IMG/VR virus record: IMGVR_UViG_3300008218_000044
Coordinates: 1 to 25,794 of that record
Direction: 5' to 3' (one strand)
DNA length: 25,794 nucleotides
From: a virus
This document shows, piece after piece, positions 14,501-22,418 of this stretch. The translations under genes and the position numbers were made by a program. The number at the start of each line of letters is the position of its first letter. Position 1 is the stretch's first letter. The notes beneath the pieces are model-generated. The model was not told the origin of the DNA. It saw only the letters and a program-made list of their open reading frames with translations, and searched no databases.

Positions 14501-17384
14501 CCGTTCCCTGGAACTTAGTGAGGGGCGTTAAGCGTAGTTCTTTTCTCATGTCCTTCATAACATCGTCTGCGGATATTATCAGGCGCGTCTGACCCATGCC
14601 AGTAGCGCGCTTCTGGCGATTCTTGATGTTGCGTATCTTGTTGCGTACCTTCTCCAGGTTCATCTCGAACTTCTGGAACTCATCGGAGTTTTTGAGAAGC
14701 TGCTTAACCGTACCTGACTCCACCTTGTTCGCCTGTGAATACCGAACTATGAAATCTCCAATAGCATCGTTACGCTTCTTATCCCCAACGAACTTGATAT
14801 AGTCTGCTACCGCATCGGCGGGGTGGGCATACCATTCACCCCTTGTCATGCCTTCAGCCTGAGACAGGGCTACCCTGCCCTTAATAGCAGGCACTCCCCA
14901 CCTGCCACCACCCTCTGGGTTAAATGTAAGTTCCGTCGGAGCCTGCTTCTCATTCAGCACAAGCTCGGCTTTGCCCGTAGCGGGGTTTATCTCGACAGCG
15001 CCAGAAGCATTGCGTGGAAAGTAGTGTGCGCCTTCCCCGTACATCACACCTCTCGCAACGCCCTGCTGCGCCTTGCCTGCCACTTTAGGTAATGGACCTC
15101 GCATATTGACACCCATATCCACAAGTGTGTTCTCCATGCGAGCTGTGTATTCGGTGATGTCCTGCATCAGAGAATACGCATCGCGTACCTCCTGTCCGAT
15201 CTGTACCTTGACAGACTTGAGCTGCTGCTCATATAGCGGAAGCCGTTCCGCTACATCACCAAAGCCGGGGAGCAGGTTAGCATCCACAGTCTCCCCCCTC
15301 GCATTTTTGGATCTAACGCCCTGATACCCTTCGCTGACCAGGGTGTTGCCCCTGAAGGTCATACCAGACCCCTCTAGCACGGCATCGCTGAAGACGTAGT
15401 TGCCCTGTCCTTCACGCCCTGCACCTTCAAGGATATCTTCTATCAAGCTACCGCTTGCAGTAATAATCTCTGCCGCATCATCCGCATCGTGGGCGGCATT
15501 CATAACCTTGGCTGTTCCAGAGTTAAACCTGATAACACCCTGGTCTACCATTTTGGCAAGCATAAACGCTATATCGCCACGCGCATTATTAGCCATAGCC
15601 TCGGTGGCCTCATCAGCTTTATCACTAAAATCATTCAACTTACGTTCTACGTCGCGTCCACTCCTGGCAGCCGCCTGTCCCTCCGGTGTCTCTGCACGGG
15701 TGATGACGCGTGTTGGTTTCCTGAACAGGCCCCCGACAACCGGAGCCTTGCCCCAGGATTCAGGAATATTGCTTTTCAGCTTGTTTTCTAGCGGGAGTAT
15801 ATAGTCATCCCATAAACCCCGCACAATATCCCGCCCTCGTTCAGTATATGTACTTGCGAAATCTACGCTCAGCATATGCACTGGATGATGGAACCCACCG
15901 CGATCCTGCGGAACTACCTCTGGCCCCACAGGTGTACGGGGAGCCTTGAACTGCGGAGTATCTAATACGTCATGCACGATATCATCCATGATGTCATGTA
16001 CATCGAACTTACCCGGATCAATGTCATAGTTAACCTCTAAGCCATCTCGTGGGTTAATATCTCCAACGCCATCCATGACCTCGGACACCTTGGCTTCGGG
16101 GCTTAATTTAGACCACTCATCTATGCCCATGCCTTCTTGTGCTGAACGCGCGATTGCGTCAACATCATTGTACATATTGCCCAAGATATCTTGCGGAATA
16201 ATAGCAGGATCACTGGCACTGCGAAGAGGGTATTTCTCTGCGAGGCGAGTTAATGATGCTGTGCGTAGCGCAAGAGATTCCATTGCGTCAGGCCTACCCC
16301 CAGTACCGACAGACAGGTCTGGCTCTTCACTCATGAGCTTTGCCTGTCCTGCGGCAGTATCAATCTCATCATCAAACAGCCGTAACTGCTGACCTGGTTT
16401 CATATTCTCTACTTTATTCTGGTCAATCACAGACCGTGAAAAGTCCTGAGCCTTCTTATTCACTTCCATCACAGGAGCGCCTTCCTCAATAGCGCGCTTC
16501 CTGAATATGTTAATAGTATTTTTAAGCTGTGCCTTTGTGATACTCACGGCCCCTACACCAAAGAGGACAGGCTTGGCTACACCACCCTGCCACAACCACC
16601 CTAACGGCTTCGCCACCATCACGCCAAACAGATCATCCAGTTTCTTGGGGGTCATCAGTACCTTCTCGACCGCACCGCCTACTTGCTGTAGACCGCCGCC
16701 CGCTACACGGGCTGTCGTAGCCTTCGCCCCTTCTCCTGCGCCGTACTTCGCAGCGACGTGTTGTCCGACCTTGCCGAGTACTTTACCGCCCAGTTTTCCC
16801 GCGCTAGCCACACCAAGCGTCAAGGCCGTCTCCCCTACTGCCGACGCTATCTCGGTCGGAGCCTCGATCCACATCCTGTTTGAGAACTCGAGGGGTCCTA
16901 CTTTCTGTCGCTCCGTCAGCCAGGGCATCTCCCTGTCCTGAATGGTAGCCATGATGTCGTACTCTTCCGTCATCGTAGGCCGTCGCCCCTGCTCCGCCTC
17001 GAACTGCCTCTTAGCCCTTTCCACCTCTGCACCCATAGCGGTTTCACCCGATGGGTCCATCCTTTCCCCCCACGACTCGGGCAGGGGAGTAAGGTCTGCT
17101 GCTACATCAAGCCCCGTGCTTAATGTTTCCCGTCCAAGGTGACCGATGCCACCAAGAACACCACGGTCCCTGATAGCTTCACGGGTTTCCCCGAACTGCT
17201 GAACTACTTCTCCGGCAGCGCGTTGGGGATACATAAGCAAGGGTTCTATAACCTTCTTGTATACAGGCTCCACGACGCGACGGCCAAGTTCAAGCCCGCC
17301 AGTAGGCGTGGCTTTGGCCGCTCTCTGCCTGGCCCATTCCGCGTTACGCTCCCTGCGGCGTTGTATTTCTTCTTGAGAAGGCAT
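11550..17384 (-). CDS. Giant 1944-residue internal/ejection-type virion protein
   Basis: A very large, mostly helical protein between the small genes after the portal and the scaffold gene. Residues 1-60 are highly charged and basic. A Gly/Ala-rich hydrophobic stretch follows (about 178-215), with another at 250-290. There are long coiled-coil-like segments (about 905-925 and 975-1020). A conserved-looking core at 1241-1275 reads TNVFTGVGQRRWGG followed by FAPRFF and resembles a motif I recall from very large phage polyvalent and ejection proteins. A Trp-rich tail ends at 1944. No lysozyme, protease, RNA polymerase or kinase signature is seen. The absence of a tape measure and the size fit an internal protein ejected with DNA. 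Translation is coupled to the previous gene at a TAATG junction. Function is inferred. Confidence 0.65.
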   Translation of the reverse strand: MPSQEEIQRRRERNAEWARQRAAKATPTGGLELGRRVVEPVYKKVIEPLLMYPQRAAGEVVQQFGETREAIRDRGVLGGIGHLGRETLSTGLDVAADLTPLPESWGERMDPSGETAMGAEVERAKRQFEAEQGRRPTMTEEYDIMATIQDREMPWLTERQKVGPLEFSNRMWIEAPTEIASAVGETALTLGVASAGKLGGKVLGKVGQHVAAKYGAGEGAKATTARVAGGGLQQVGGAVEKVLMTPKKLDDLFGVMVAKPLGWLWQGGVAKPVLFGVGAVSITKAQLKNTINIFRKRAIEEGAPVMEVNKKAQDFSRSVIDQNKVENMKPGQQLRLFDDEIDTAAGQAKLMSEEPDLSVGTGGRPDAMESLALRTASLTRLAEKYPLRSASDPAIIPQDILGNMYNDVDAIARSAQEGMGIDEWSKLSPEAKVSEVMDGVGDINPRDGLEVNYDIDPGKFDVHDIMDDIVHDVLDTPQFKAPRTPVGPEVVPQDRGGFHHPVHMLSVDFASTYTERGRDIVRGLWDDYILPLENKLKSNIPESWGKAPVVGGLFRKPTRVITRAETPEGQAAARSGRDVERKLNDFSDKADEATEAMANNARGDIAFMLAKMVDQGVIRFNSGTAKVMNAAHDADDAAEIITASGSLIEDILEGAGREGQGNYVFSDAVLEGSGMTFRGNTLVSEGYQGVRSKNARGETVDANLLPGFGDVAERLPLYEQQLKSVKVQIGQEVRDAYSLMQDITEYTARMENTLVDMGVNMRGPLPKVAGKAQQGVARGVMYGEGAHYFPRNASGAVEINPATGKAELVLNEKQAPTELTFNPEGGGRWGVPAIKGRVALSQAEGMTRGEWYAHPADAVADYIKFVGDKKRNDAIGDFIVRYSQANKVESGTVKQLLKNSDEFQKFEMNLEKVRNKIRNIKNRQKRATGMGQTRLIISADDVMKDMRKELRLTPLTKFQGTAEGVEEYFQYMDKKFAEWHKKVKSLGGRQSKNKEEMEQVLKLLDKAKANYDIAKKDLLRGKATMSGMGLGLEGVYFPHAFRDAILNASAAAEKRRQLPGGGLVAINSLLRMYGATGDMSAIGIQGSAALINEAAMGTRATRLVPGIGQLGKDVRGTQELKINRQGDSWKAFKSSLQAWTDKGPDIVGEYFYIARRTAINNGTLTPDEWASAGLGILANAPDFYVSRNRHILTKFDRMFTQYGNVLRHGLADAELQLLMAQTGKTARQLLDSGDAARIAGFTNVFTGVGQRRWGGNSAQFLLFAPRFFHARMKVASDALKGVLPGTNKTLERRIAAKHMTRYMGFASFLTFGINELNGEETDINPLIQNPSTGKWHFNPNFMRIHAGSLDVSLFGPFDSLLRIFSSLPLMALNRKHGGEILRDLRSNVSAPVSSLGLDIITGYNSIGERTRPQDEGFIEGVFSPEMMNTLLEHALPFSWNDVFLADPGKQTLGGRFSEGFREIGEGDIKEGVTETVTAAAQFGFGILGTKSAYESVSETLNKAYADILELGPDDPRLQEAFGVTGKSDARMTQGELNEIWASMGKDWWHKIVNVDDGFDISLSFAAIGSEKTPTWDQVASDIRKNIQRSVREGKFTEIMTAEELITLENRVKERMEQSATEYSRYAVERDEIIADGFTKLQKAEADFLESGAKDLGKFMKGMSDIRKATASTLRALTGPHGTFEDIGEELFKFSRDTALGNLSTFDRDVFDSAQSWYYTLLYPGKDEKGPDGKLLRGPDNKPLTTIVTDGGSVDWDLREQRLEMWEDVMKKQFPALSDTKIKSYRRRLEEHQKRESPPITGMILDLQDAIAESGYYDVRKKGVESWLSRYAPGTTAQGMEIYKEWDASDATMRATLENKHRWLGNLRSAMDVWRGPFFRKQPHIDAMLMVLSTRNTQPKTPAGQTVWYIMERNRRNVKPIKDWTGFLSAVRNIEVDPEAIKRYQ

Positions 17385-17740
17385 TAGTAAAAGATAAACC
17401 TCGTTCTCGGATCAGTGTATGCGCGTGTTACGCCGCGCTCATACTGGGGAAGTCTTCCGTACCGTGCCGTCCACGGGTCAGTCTCAAGGAATTCCTGGAA
17501 GGACCTGGGTTCTTGTTCTTGTCCGCTTCTCAGGGCAGAGCCTATCTGACCAAGGTAGTCGCTGTACACATCCTGGTATGCCTGCTGAAAGTAACGTCCC
17601 TGCCTTGGGCTTTGCCCGCCAAACTGTGTCCCGGCAGGAGAACTGTAATACGCGGCCTGTGGCAATTGGGTCAACAATAGGCTGCCCCAGTCGCCTGCGC
17701 CTGATAAATAGTCCAGGAAAGGATTATTTCCGTTAGCCAT
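17384..17740 (-). CDS. Small Tyr/Gln-rich virion-associated protein
   Basis: A 118-residue protein, rich in Tyr, Gln, Gly and Arg, without Cys. The N-terminus (GDWGSLLLTQLPQAAYYSSPAG) is hydrophobic but too short and polar to be a membrane helix. The centre contains a helix (FQQAYQDVYSDYLGQIGSALR, about 52-72) and the C-terminus is basic (RTRFIFY). Its stop is fused to the start of the giant protein gene, so the two are co-translated and may act together. I do not recognise the family. A small internal or connector component of the virion is my inference from its neighbours. Confidence 0.6.
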   Translation of the reverse strand: MANGNNPFLDYLSGAGDWGSLLLTQLPQAAYYSSPAGTQFGGQSPRQGRYFQQAYQDVYSDYLGQIGSALRSGQEQEPRSFQEFLETDPWTARYGRLPQYERGVTRAYTDPRTRFIFY

Positions 17741-17751
17741 ATATTACTCCC

Positions 17752-18612
17752 TTACACCTGTGTTCCATTACCGTTGGTCACGGCTGGGGTTGCTTGGCGG
17801 CCAGCCACGCCTCCCAAACCCGAGGTGCGCCCAAGGTACCAGTCAAGGAAATTCGCTCCGGGTTGCTGGGCAATCAGTTGATCATATAACTCGTTCATCG
17901 CTCCCTGTATCGCCTGTCCCAGAATGCCGCCGTACATCCCGCCACCACTTCCGCGCTGCATCGCCAGCATATTGGCAAGCTGTCTCCTGTTCTGCTCTGA
18001 CCCTTCCCCAGTGCCGTATATCTGCCTGTACATGAGCCGTTGTGCATCGTCCAACGCCCCAATTTGCCCCAGCGCCGCTGTCCCAATAGCTGGTCCGGTA
18101 TAATCTGTCTGTGGATCTACATACTGCATGAACTGCCCTGGTGTAAGGTTGGCAATGGCCGAGGCTCGCTGTGCGAGCTGTCTCATGTTCTCTAATCCTG
18201 GCTGAGTATAGCTTCCCATAAAATCAGCAAACGAACCTCCGGGCTGTGCCATTGTTGGTGATTGCAGATAGTACTGCTGCATCAGGGGATTGTACGCATT
18301 GTAGAACGCGCCCCGCATCGGGTTATACCCACCGGGTTGAAACTGCTGCCCTGCATACTGACTGAACTGTTGTTGCGGAGTTACATCTCTCCACGGTAGT
18401 CCAGCCTCCTGGAACAGATTCTGCATCGCTGTATCCTGCTGCTGAGAATAACCACCCACGACCTCGGGCGCACCCTGTCCGACCGGCTGAGCTGTCACAC
18501 CAGTGCCTCCCTCGGCTGCTAACGCCGATAGTTCATCATCGTATTCCATCCCCGCGAATGGCCCGGATTGCGGAGTCCATTTTCCGGTCACGGTATTAAA
18601 TGTTGCTGCCAT
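17752..18612 (-). CDS. Gln/Gly/Tyr-rich protein of the internal-protein block
   Basis: A 286-residue protein with low-complexity stretches rich in Gln, Gly, Tyr, Ala and Pro, for example about residues 80-125 (QQFSQYAGQQFQPGGYNPMR). It has a more ordered helical centre (about 130-225), including LENMRQLAQRASAIANL, and a Gly-rich tail. No Cys, no membrane helix and no enzyme motif are present. The ribosome site AAGGGGG lies just upstream of ATG 18612. Such proteins are frequently small core or adhesive components of the virion. The two neighbours and this gene share coupling and similar composition, hinting at one functional block. Unknown function. Confidence 0.6.
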   Translation of the reverse strand: MAATFNTVTGKWTPQSGPFAGMEYDDELSALAAEGGTGVTAQPVGQGAPEVVGGYSQQQDTAMQNLFQEAGLPWRDVTPQQQFSQYAGQQFQPGGYNPMRGAFYNAYNPLMQQYYLQSPTMAQPGGSFADFMGSYTQPGLENMRQLAQRASAIANLTPGQFMQYVDPQTDYTGPAIGTAALGQIGALDDAQRLMYRQIYGTGEGSEQNRRQLANMLAMQRGSGGGMYGGILGQAIQGAMNELYDQLIAQQPGANFLDWYLGRTSGLGGVAGRQATPAVTNGNGTQV

Positions 18613-18657
18613 TATTTCCCCCTTATTATACTAAACTTATGCTCGTTAACAATTATA

Positions 18658-20592
18658 TTACCATCCATACGGAGATGGCGAACTAGTGCCGTTAGGTGCT
18701 GGCTGCCTTGGTGCCTGTGCCTGCATCGCAGGTGCATCCTTAACAAATGTTGTTAGGAAGTCCTCTTTACTGCGCCCGGCGCTAGTCCAGTCGGACAGCA
18801 TATTCTGAAAGAAGTTCTGCATATAATTCCTCACCCATGTGTCAGCGCCGGGATGCGTGTTGTACATCGCAACCAAGTTCGACAGGCGATTCTCGCTTTG
18901 GGTGTTTGGTGACATGAATACTGCCCTGTCCATCAGCATGTCATATCCTTCAGCGTTTTGGCCGACAATATTACTGACGTGGGCATTGCTGAGGCCGGAA
19001 AACTGTTCCATATTATCACGGAGACTTCTGACAGAATCGTGTAACCCGGAACGTGTCTCGCCGGGCTTCTGTAGGTATGTACCTTCAAGCCAGTCCGAGA
19101 ACAGGGCTTCCTCGTTTACGGCATCGGATTCAAGCATATTGCCGCGCACCCAACCATCCCCACCCAAATCATCATCAACCATACCTGCGCTGAACGGGTC
19201 GGCTCCTGCATCCTTAAGCCAGTCCCTGTCCTCCCATTTCGTGTTGAGATAGAATAGCGTCTCGGCATCTTTAAAGAGGTCGCCCTTGCGCTGCTGTGCT
19301 TCAAACCTACCGGAACCGGGCAGGTTGTTAAATACGTTGTTGAACTGATCCCAGTAGGAAGGTTGTCTCACGGGAATGCCAATGGTTGGGTCGTACTCGA
19401 TGCCCGGTATGGGTCTGTCAAACTGCATTTCAACTCCAGGGTCTTCTGGAGTGTCAATCCCGGTATCCGTATAGTCTACAAACGGGAGATCACTTATGTC
19501 CATCTCTTCTGGTATATCGGTGGTGTCGGGTATATCGGTGGTCATGGTTGGCTCAGGAGTTGGTTCCCCACCAGTGCCTGGTGCCTGGCCTGTCCCGTCC
19601 AGGTTGAGTGATGTGTACTGCGCCTGTACTGCATTACCAATTTCTATCTGGTCCGGGTCGCCGCTTGCAAACAGTGAGGCAAGCCATGCTTCCAGTGCAT
19701 TCGGGTCAATCGCTACTCCGCCAGCCTCATCTGGCATATAGTTATCCTCGTTACCAATGAAGCTCAGGAAGGCTGCCGGGTCTTCTGCCCAGTCAGTCTC
19801 GAATTCCCCGAACAGGATATCCTGCTGATACTCCTGGTCCATTTTGTCGGCCATATTCTGGGTAGTGCTGGATATGCCGTCACCCATGATATGATCGTAT
19901 GTCATTTGACTTGCAAGGGCTTCCGTCTTGCTATTCTCCATTACAACCTGTCCCAAATCCTCCACGCGATCTTCTATCCAGTCAGCACCCGAGTTCAGTA
20001 TTGAAGCAACTGTATCAGCCTGTGTTACTGTCGCCTCAGCCTGTGTTAATGCACCCTCACCTGCTAATCCCAGTACATCCGTGGCCGCATCCGTTATCGC
20101 ATTACCCACACCCTTGATAGCGTCCCACAAATCTATACCGCTGTCTTCTGCAAGATCCTCAAGGTCTGTCACGAAGTTATCAAAGTCCTCTCCGCCCGCA
20201 TCCATGAAGTCCTGTGCCTGGTCAAACAGATTGTCCATATCACCGTAACTCACGGTAGCCAGTTCCTGTATGCCGGGGTAGTTTTGCACAACGTTCTGTA
20301 GTTCCTGGTCAGTCAGGGCAGGGCCGAAGCCGGGGACAAGTCCCGCTGTCGGGACAGGGGAGTGGAGCTGCATGATCGCCTGATCGACGGCATCAGATGC
20401 CTCTTCCTCCAGCATACCCTCGTCACCGTATTCCCCGAACATATCCGACCCGGAAACATACTCATCCATTGCCTTGTCAAGGTCTCCGCTCTTGTTAGTA
20501 AACATACTCCACATAGTTTCAACCGGGGGTGCCAGCCATGTACTGCCAGCTATCCCCGGTATAAAGCCCCAGTTTCCAAAGACGTTAGCCAT
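18658..20592 (-). CDS. Large acidic protein following the portal
   Basis: A 644-residue protein, strongly acidic. The N-terminal 20 residues contain Gly/Trp-rich sequence (FGNWGFIPGIAG). Residues about 38-330 are helical and rich in Asp, Glu and Ala. About 333-390 form a Thr/Pro/Asp linker with a repeated TTDIP unit, and the rest (about 395-644) is more ordered, with several Trp and a helical C-terminus. No Cys and no enzymatic motif are seen. The start lies in the last codons of the portal, and its ribosome site (GGGAGGT) is inside the portal's end. By position and composition it may be an internal virion or portal-associated protein; a DNA-mimic-like role is a speculative alternative because of the acidity. 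Confidence 0.6.
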   Translation of the reverse strand: MANVFGNWGFIPGIAGSTWLAPPVETMWSMFTNKSGDLDKAMDEYVSGSDMFGEYGDEGMLEEEASDAVDQAIMQLHSPVPTAGLVPGFGPALTDQELQNVVQNYPGIQELATVSYGDMDNLFDQAQDFMDAGGEDFDNFVTDLEDLAEDSGIDLWDAIKGVGNAITDAATDVLGLAGEGALTQAEATVTQADTVASILNSGADWIEDRVEDLGQVVMENSKTEALASQMTYDHIMGDGISSTTQNMADKMDQEYQQDILFGEFETDWAEDPAAFLSFIGNEDNYMPDEAGGVAIDPNALEAWLASLFASGDPDQIEIGNAVQAQYTSLNLDGTGQAPGTGGEPTPEPTMTTDIPDTTDIPEEMDISDLPFVDYTDTGIDTPEDPGVEMQFDRPIPGIEYDPTIGIPVRQPSYWDQFNNVFNNLPGSGRFEAQQRKGDLFKDAETLFYLNTKWEDRDWLKDAGADPFSAGMVDDDLGGDGWVRGNMLESDAVNEEALFSDWLEGTYLQKPGETRSGLHDSVRSLRDNMEQFSGLSNAHVSNIVGQNAEGYDMLMDRAVFMSPNTQSENRLSNLVAMYNTHPGADTWVRNYMQNFFQNMLSDWTSAGRSKEDFLTTFVKDAPAMQAQAPRQPAPNGTSSPSPYGW

Positions 20593-22418
20593 CAGATACC
20601 TCCCTGTGCGCCGGGTCTTGGTGACCCGGGCGGTACTACAGGCCCTGCCTGTGGCGTGGGCTGCGGTGGCGGAACACCCATCATGGCATTCGGCATCACC
20701 GCCGGGTTAGTTGTGGGCGGACCTCCAGGCCTGGGTGGTAGTGGAGGTCCACCGGGTGGAGGACCGCCCGGAGGCGGGGCTGTCATGGCGGCATCCCGCA
20801 TTTCTGCGGCTTGTCGTTTCTGCATTATCACGGACATGAGTTCGTTCACATAGAACTGCACAAGGTCTTCCCGACCCTGTCGTTCCGCAGCCCGGAGCAG
20901 TGTCCAGAGTGCCGCTTCCGGCAGCATCCGTTCTGCCAACTGCTCCTTGATGGCATCGTCCATCTGGTCTGCGTCCTGTATTGCAAGGATACGGTCCCGT
21001 ATCGCCCTGTCTGACAGCAGCGGTGTCGGGCCTTCCCTTGCAATCTGTGCCATAGAGTACCGGGTCATGTCGTCCTGCGGTAGCTGACCCACAAGGTTCA
21101 CGACCGGTGACCCGGTATTTTTAATCATATCTGCTTCTATGTCCTCGGTAAAGTACACCCTGTTCCTGTCCATACCGGAAACTTCCATTGACTTATACGC
21201 ACCGGAAGCGTACTGATCGGACACCAGGTTAAATATCATCTGGTAAGCCTTCTCCACCCCCCTGAGATACTTGCTGACCACGGTTTCCACTCCCTGCCGG
21301 AGCGTGTTGATGGCAAATCCCGAGAGCTGGAACTGGAGCTCCCCGTATACCGAGTGGGGTATAGTTCCTCTCTGCATCTCTCCCGAGACGAGCTGCATAA
21401 ACGCACCCGTCTCCTTCGCCATCTCGAGGAGTCCGAGGGGTTCCACGTTCTCGTTCTGGGAGAGCGCAATCTCCGAACCCTCTAAGTAGGGGTCTTCATC
21501 CAGTGTCTTTGTACCGTCCCTTGACCGTACTATCAGTCCCTGTCTCCGTGACCTTGCGGTCAGTTCTAGCATCGTACTCATCATAAGGTTCTGCTTGGGA
21601 TAAAGGTCCCTGGATGCACGGAACACGCTCTCACCCACGTCTGCAATCGTATCCTGCATATTGGACTGTGAAAGTGCCACTATGTACGGGTTAGCTCCTA
21701 TAGGACCGAGAAAAGCCGGGACGCGGTCTGCGCCGTGCCGGGTCTGTTTCTTTACCACCCTGAGCAGGGGATTGGTTGTTGAACCGTTGTGTATGATAAT
21801 CGTGTTGATCTCCCTGTCATAGAAGTCGTACACGTCTATGCCGTCCACGTTATGCGGGGCATCCCAGTCTATCCTCACGTTGTACTGCGAGAATATCTGG
21901 TCTTTTGTCTTAGGAACCTTGTAACATATCCAGTCCAGACCTTCAGGGCCAAGACCCCAGTAAGTATGAAGCGGGTCCCAGGGTGTGATGTCCACATAAG
22001 TAGAGCCGTCCTCACGCTTGGCGAGGAGCGCCCTGCCTGCACACCAGCCCCGTATAGTCGCATACCACCCGAGCTGATCCCTCAAAGTAGGCTGCATCAG
22101 GGAGCATAGCCTCTCGTCGGCAGCCCTGAGTATGCCTATAAGGAACCTCTCCTTCAGGTCGTTCCGTTCCCTGAGTTCCGGTTCTGCACCGTCGTGGGGT
22201 ATCCTGACAGTCATCTCTGCCCCGGTGACCCATCCGATCACTTTCTCGGCATATGTCTGCGGATCATTGGAGGTATAACTCTGGTAACCCTCACCCGCAT
22301 CGTAAGGCTCAAGCCTGTACAGGGCGTGGTCATCCTGCATTCTCTGTCTCATCGGTTCAGTAGCGTCGTAGTGCGACTCCACCAGTTCGACAATCTCTTC
22401 CGGTTTACGTCTTACCAT
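20592..22418 (-). CDS. Portal protein
   Basis: A 608-residue protein that takes the portal position directly after the terminase. It shows portal-like order: an N-terminal helix, a beta/wing region (about 60-210, including WDPLHTYWGLGPEG), a clip-like stretch, and a long helical stem region (about 335-400), with LVSGEMQRGTIPHSVYGELQ near 342-361 and QGVETVVSKYLRGVEKAYQM next. In the virion this ring closes the capsid vertex and takes in DNA from the terminase. The last ~60 residues (547-608) are a Pro/Gly-rich low-complexity tail. The gene starts one base after the terminase stop. The family is assigned from context and general pattern, not a search. Confidence 0.8.
   Translation of the reverse strand: MVRRKPEEIVELVESHYDATEPMRQRMQDDHALYRLEPYDAGEGYQSYTSNDPQTYAEKVIGWVTGAEMTVRIPHDGAEPELRERNDLKERFLIGILRAADERLCSLMQPTLRDQLGWYATIRGWCAGRALLAKREDGSTYVDITPWDPLHTYWGLGPEGLDWICYKVPKTKDQIFSQYNVRIDWDAPHNVDGIDVYDFYDREINTIIIHNGSTTNPLLRVVKKQTRHGADRVPAFLGPIGANPYIVALSQSNMQDTIADVGESVFRASRDLYPKQNLMMSTMLELTARSRRQGLIVRSRDGTKTLDEDPYLEGSEIALSQNENVEPLGLLEMAKETGAFMQLVSGEMQRGTIPHSVYGELQFQLSGFAINTLRQGVETVVSKYLRGVEKAYQMIFNLVSDQYASGAYKSMEVSGMDRNRVYFTEDIEADMIKNTGSPVVNLVGQLPQDDMTRYSMAQIAREGPTPLLSDRAIRDRILAIQDADQMDDAIKEQLAERMLPEAALWTLLRAAERQGREDLVQFYVNELMSVIMQKRQAAEMRDAAMTAPPPGGPPPGGPPLPPRPGGPPTTNPAVMPNAMMGVPPPQPTPQAGPVVPPGSPRPGAQGGI

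Noticed and set aside
11550-17384. Giant protein as tape measure or virion RNA polymerase
   Set aside because: No long repetitive hydrophobic helices followed by tail genes, and none of the polymerase catalytic motifs could be found; its place between portal and scaffold also disagrees.
18625-18652. TTGTTA-16-TATAAT promoter-like match on the minus strand before the 286-residue protein gene
   Set aside because: The predicted start would fall at about 18618, inside the ribosome site of the gene, leaving no leader. The gap is simply AT-rich, and the gene is within a closely packed operon.
20362-20853. 163-codon plus-strand frame across the portal end
   Set aside because: Its Gly/Pro-rich part is the mirror of the portal's Pro/Gly codons (CCN/GGN read backwards), not a real collagen-like protein.
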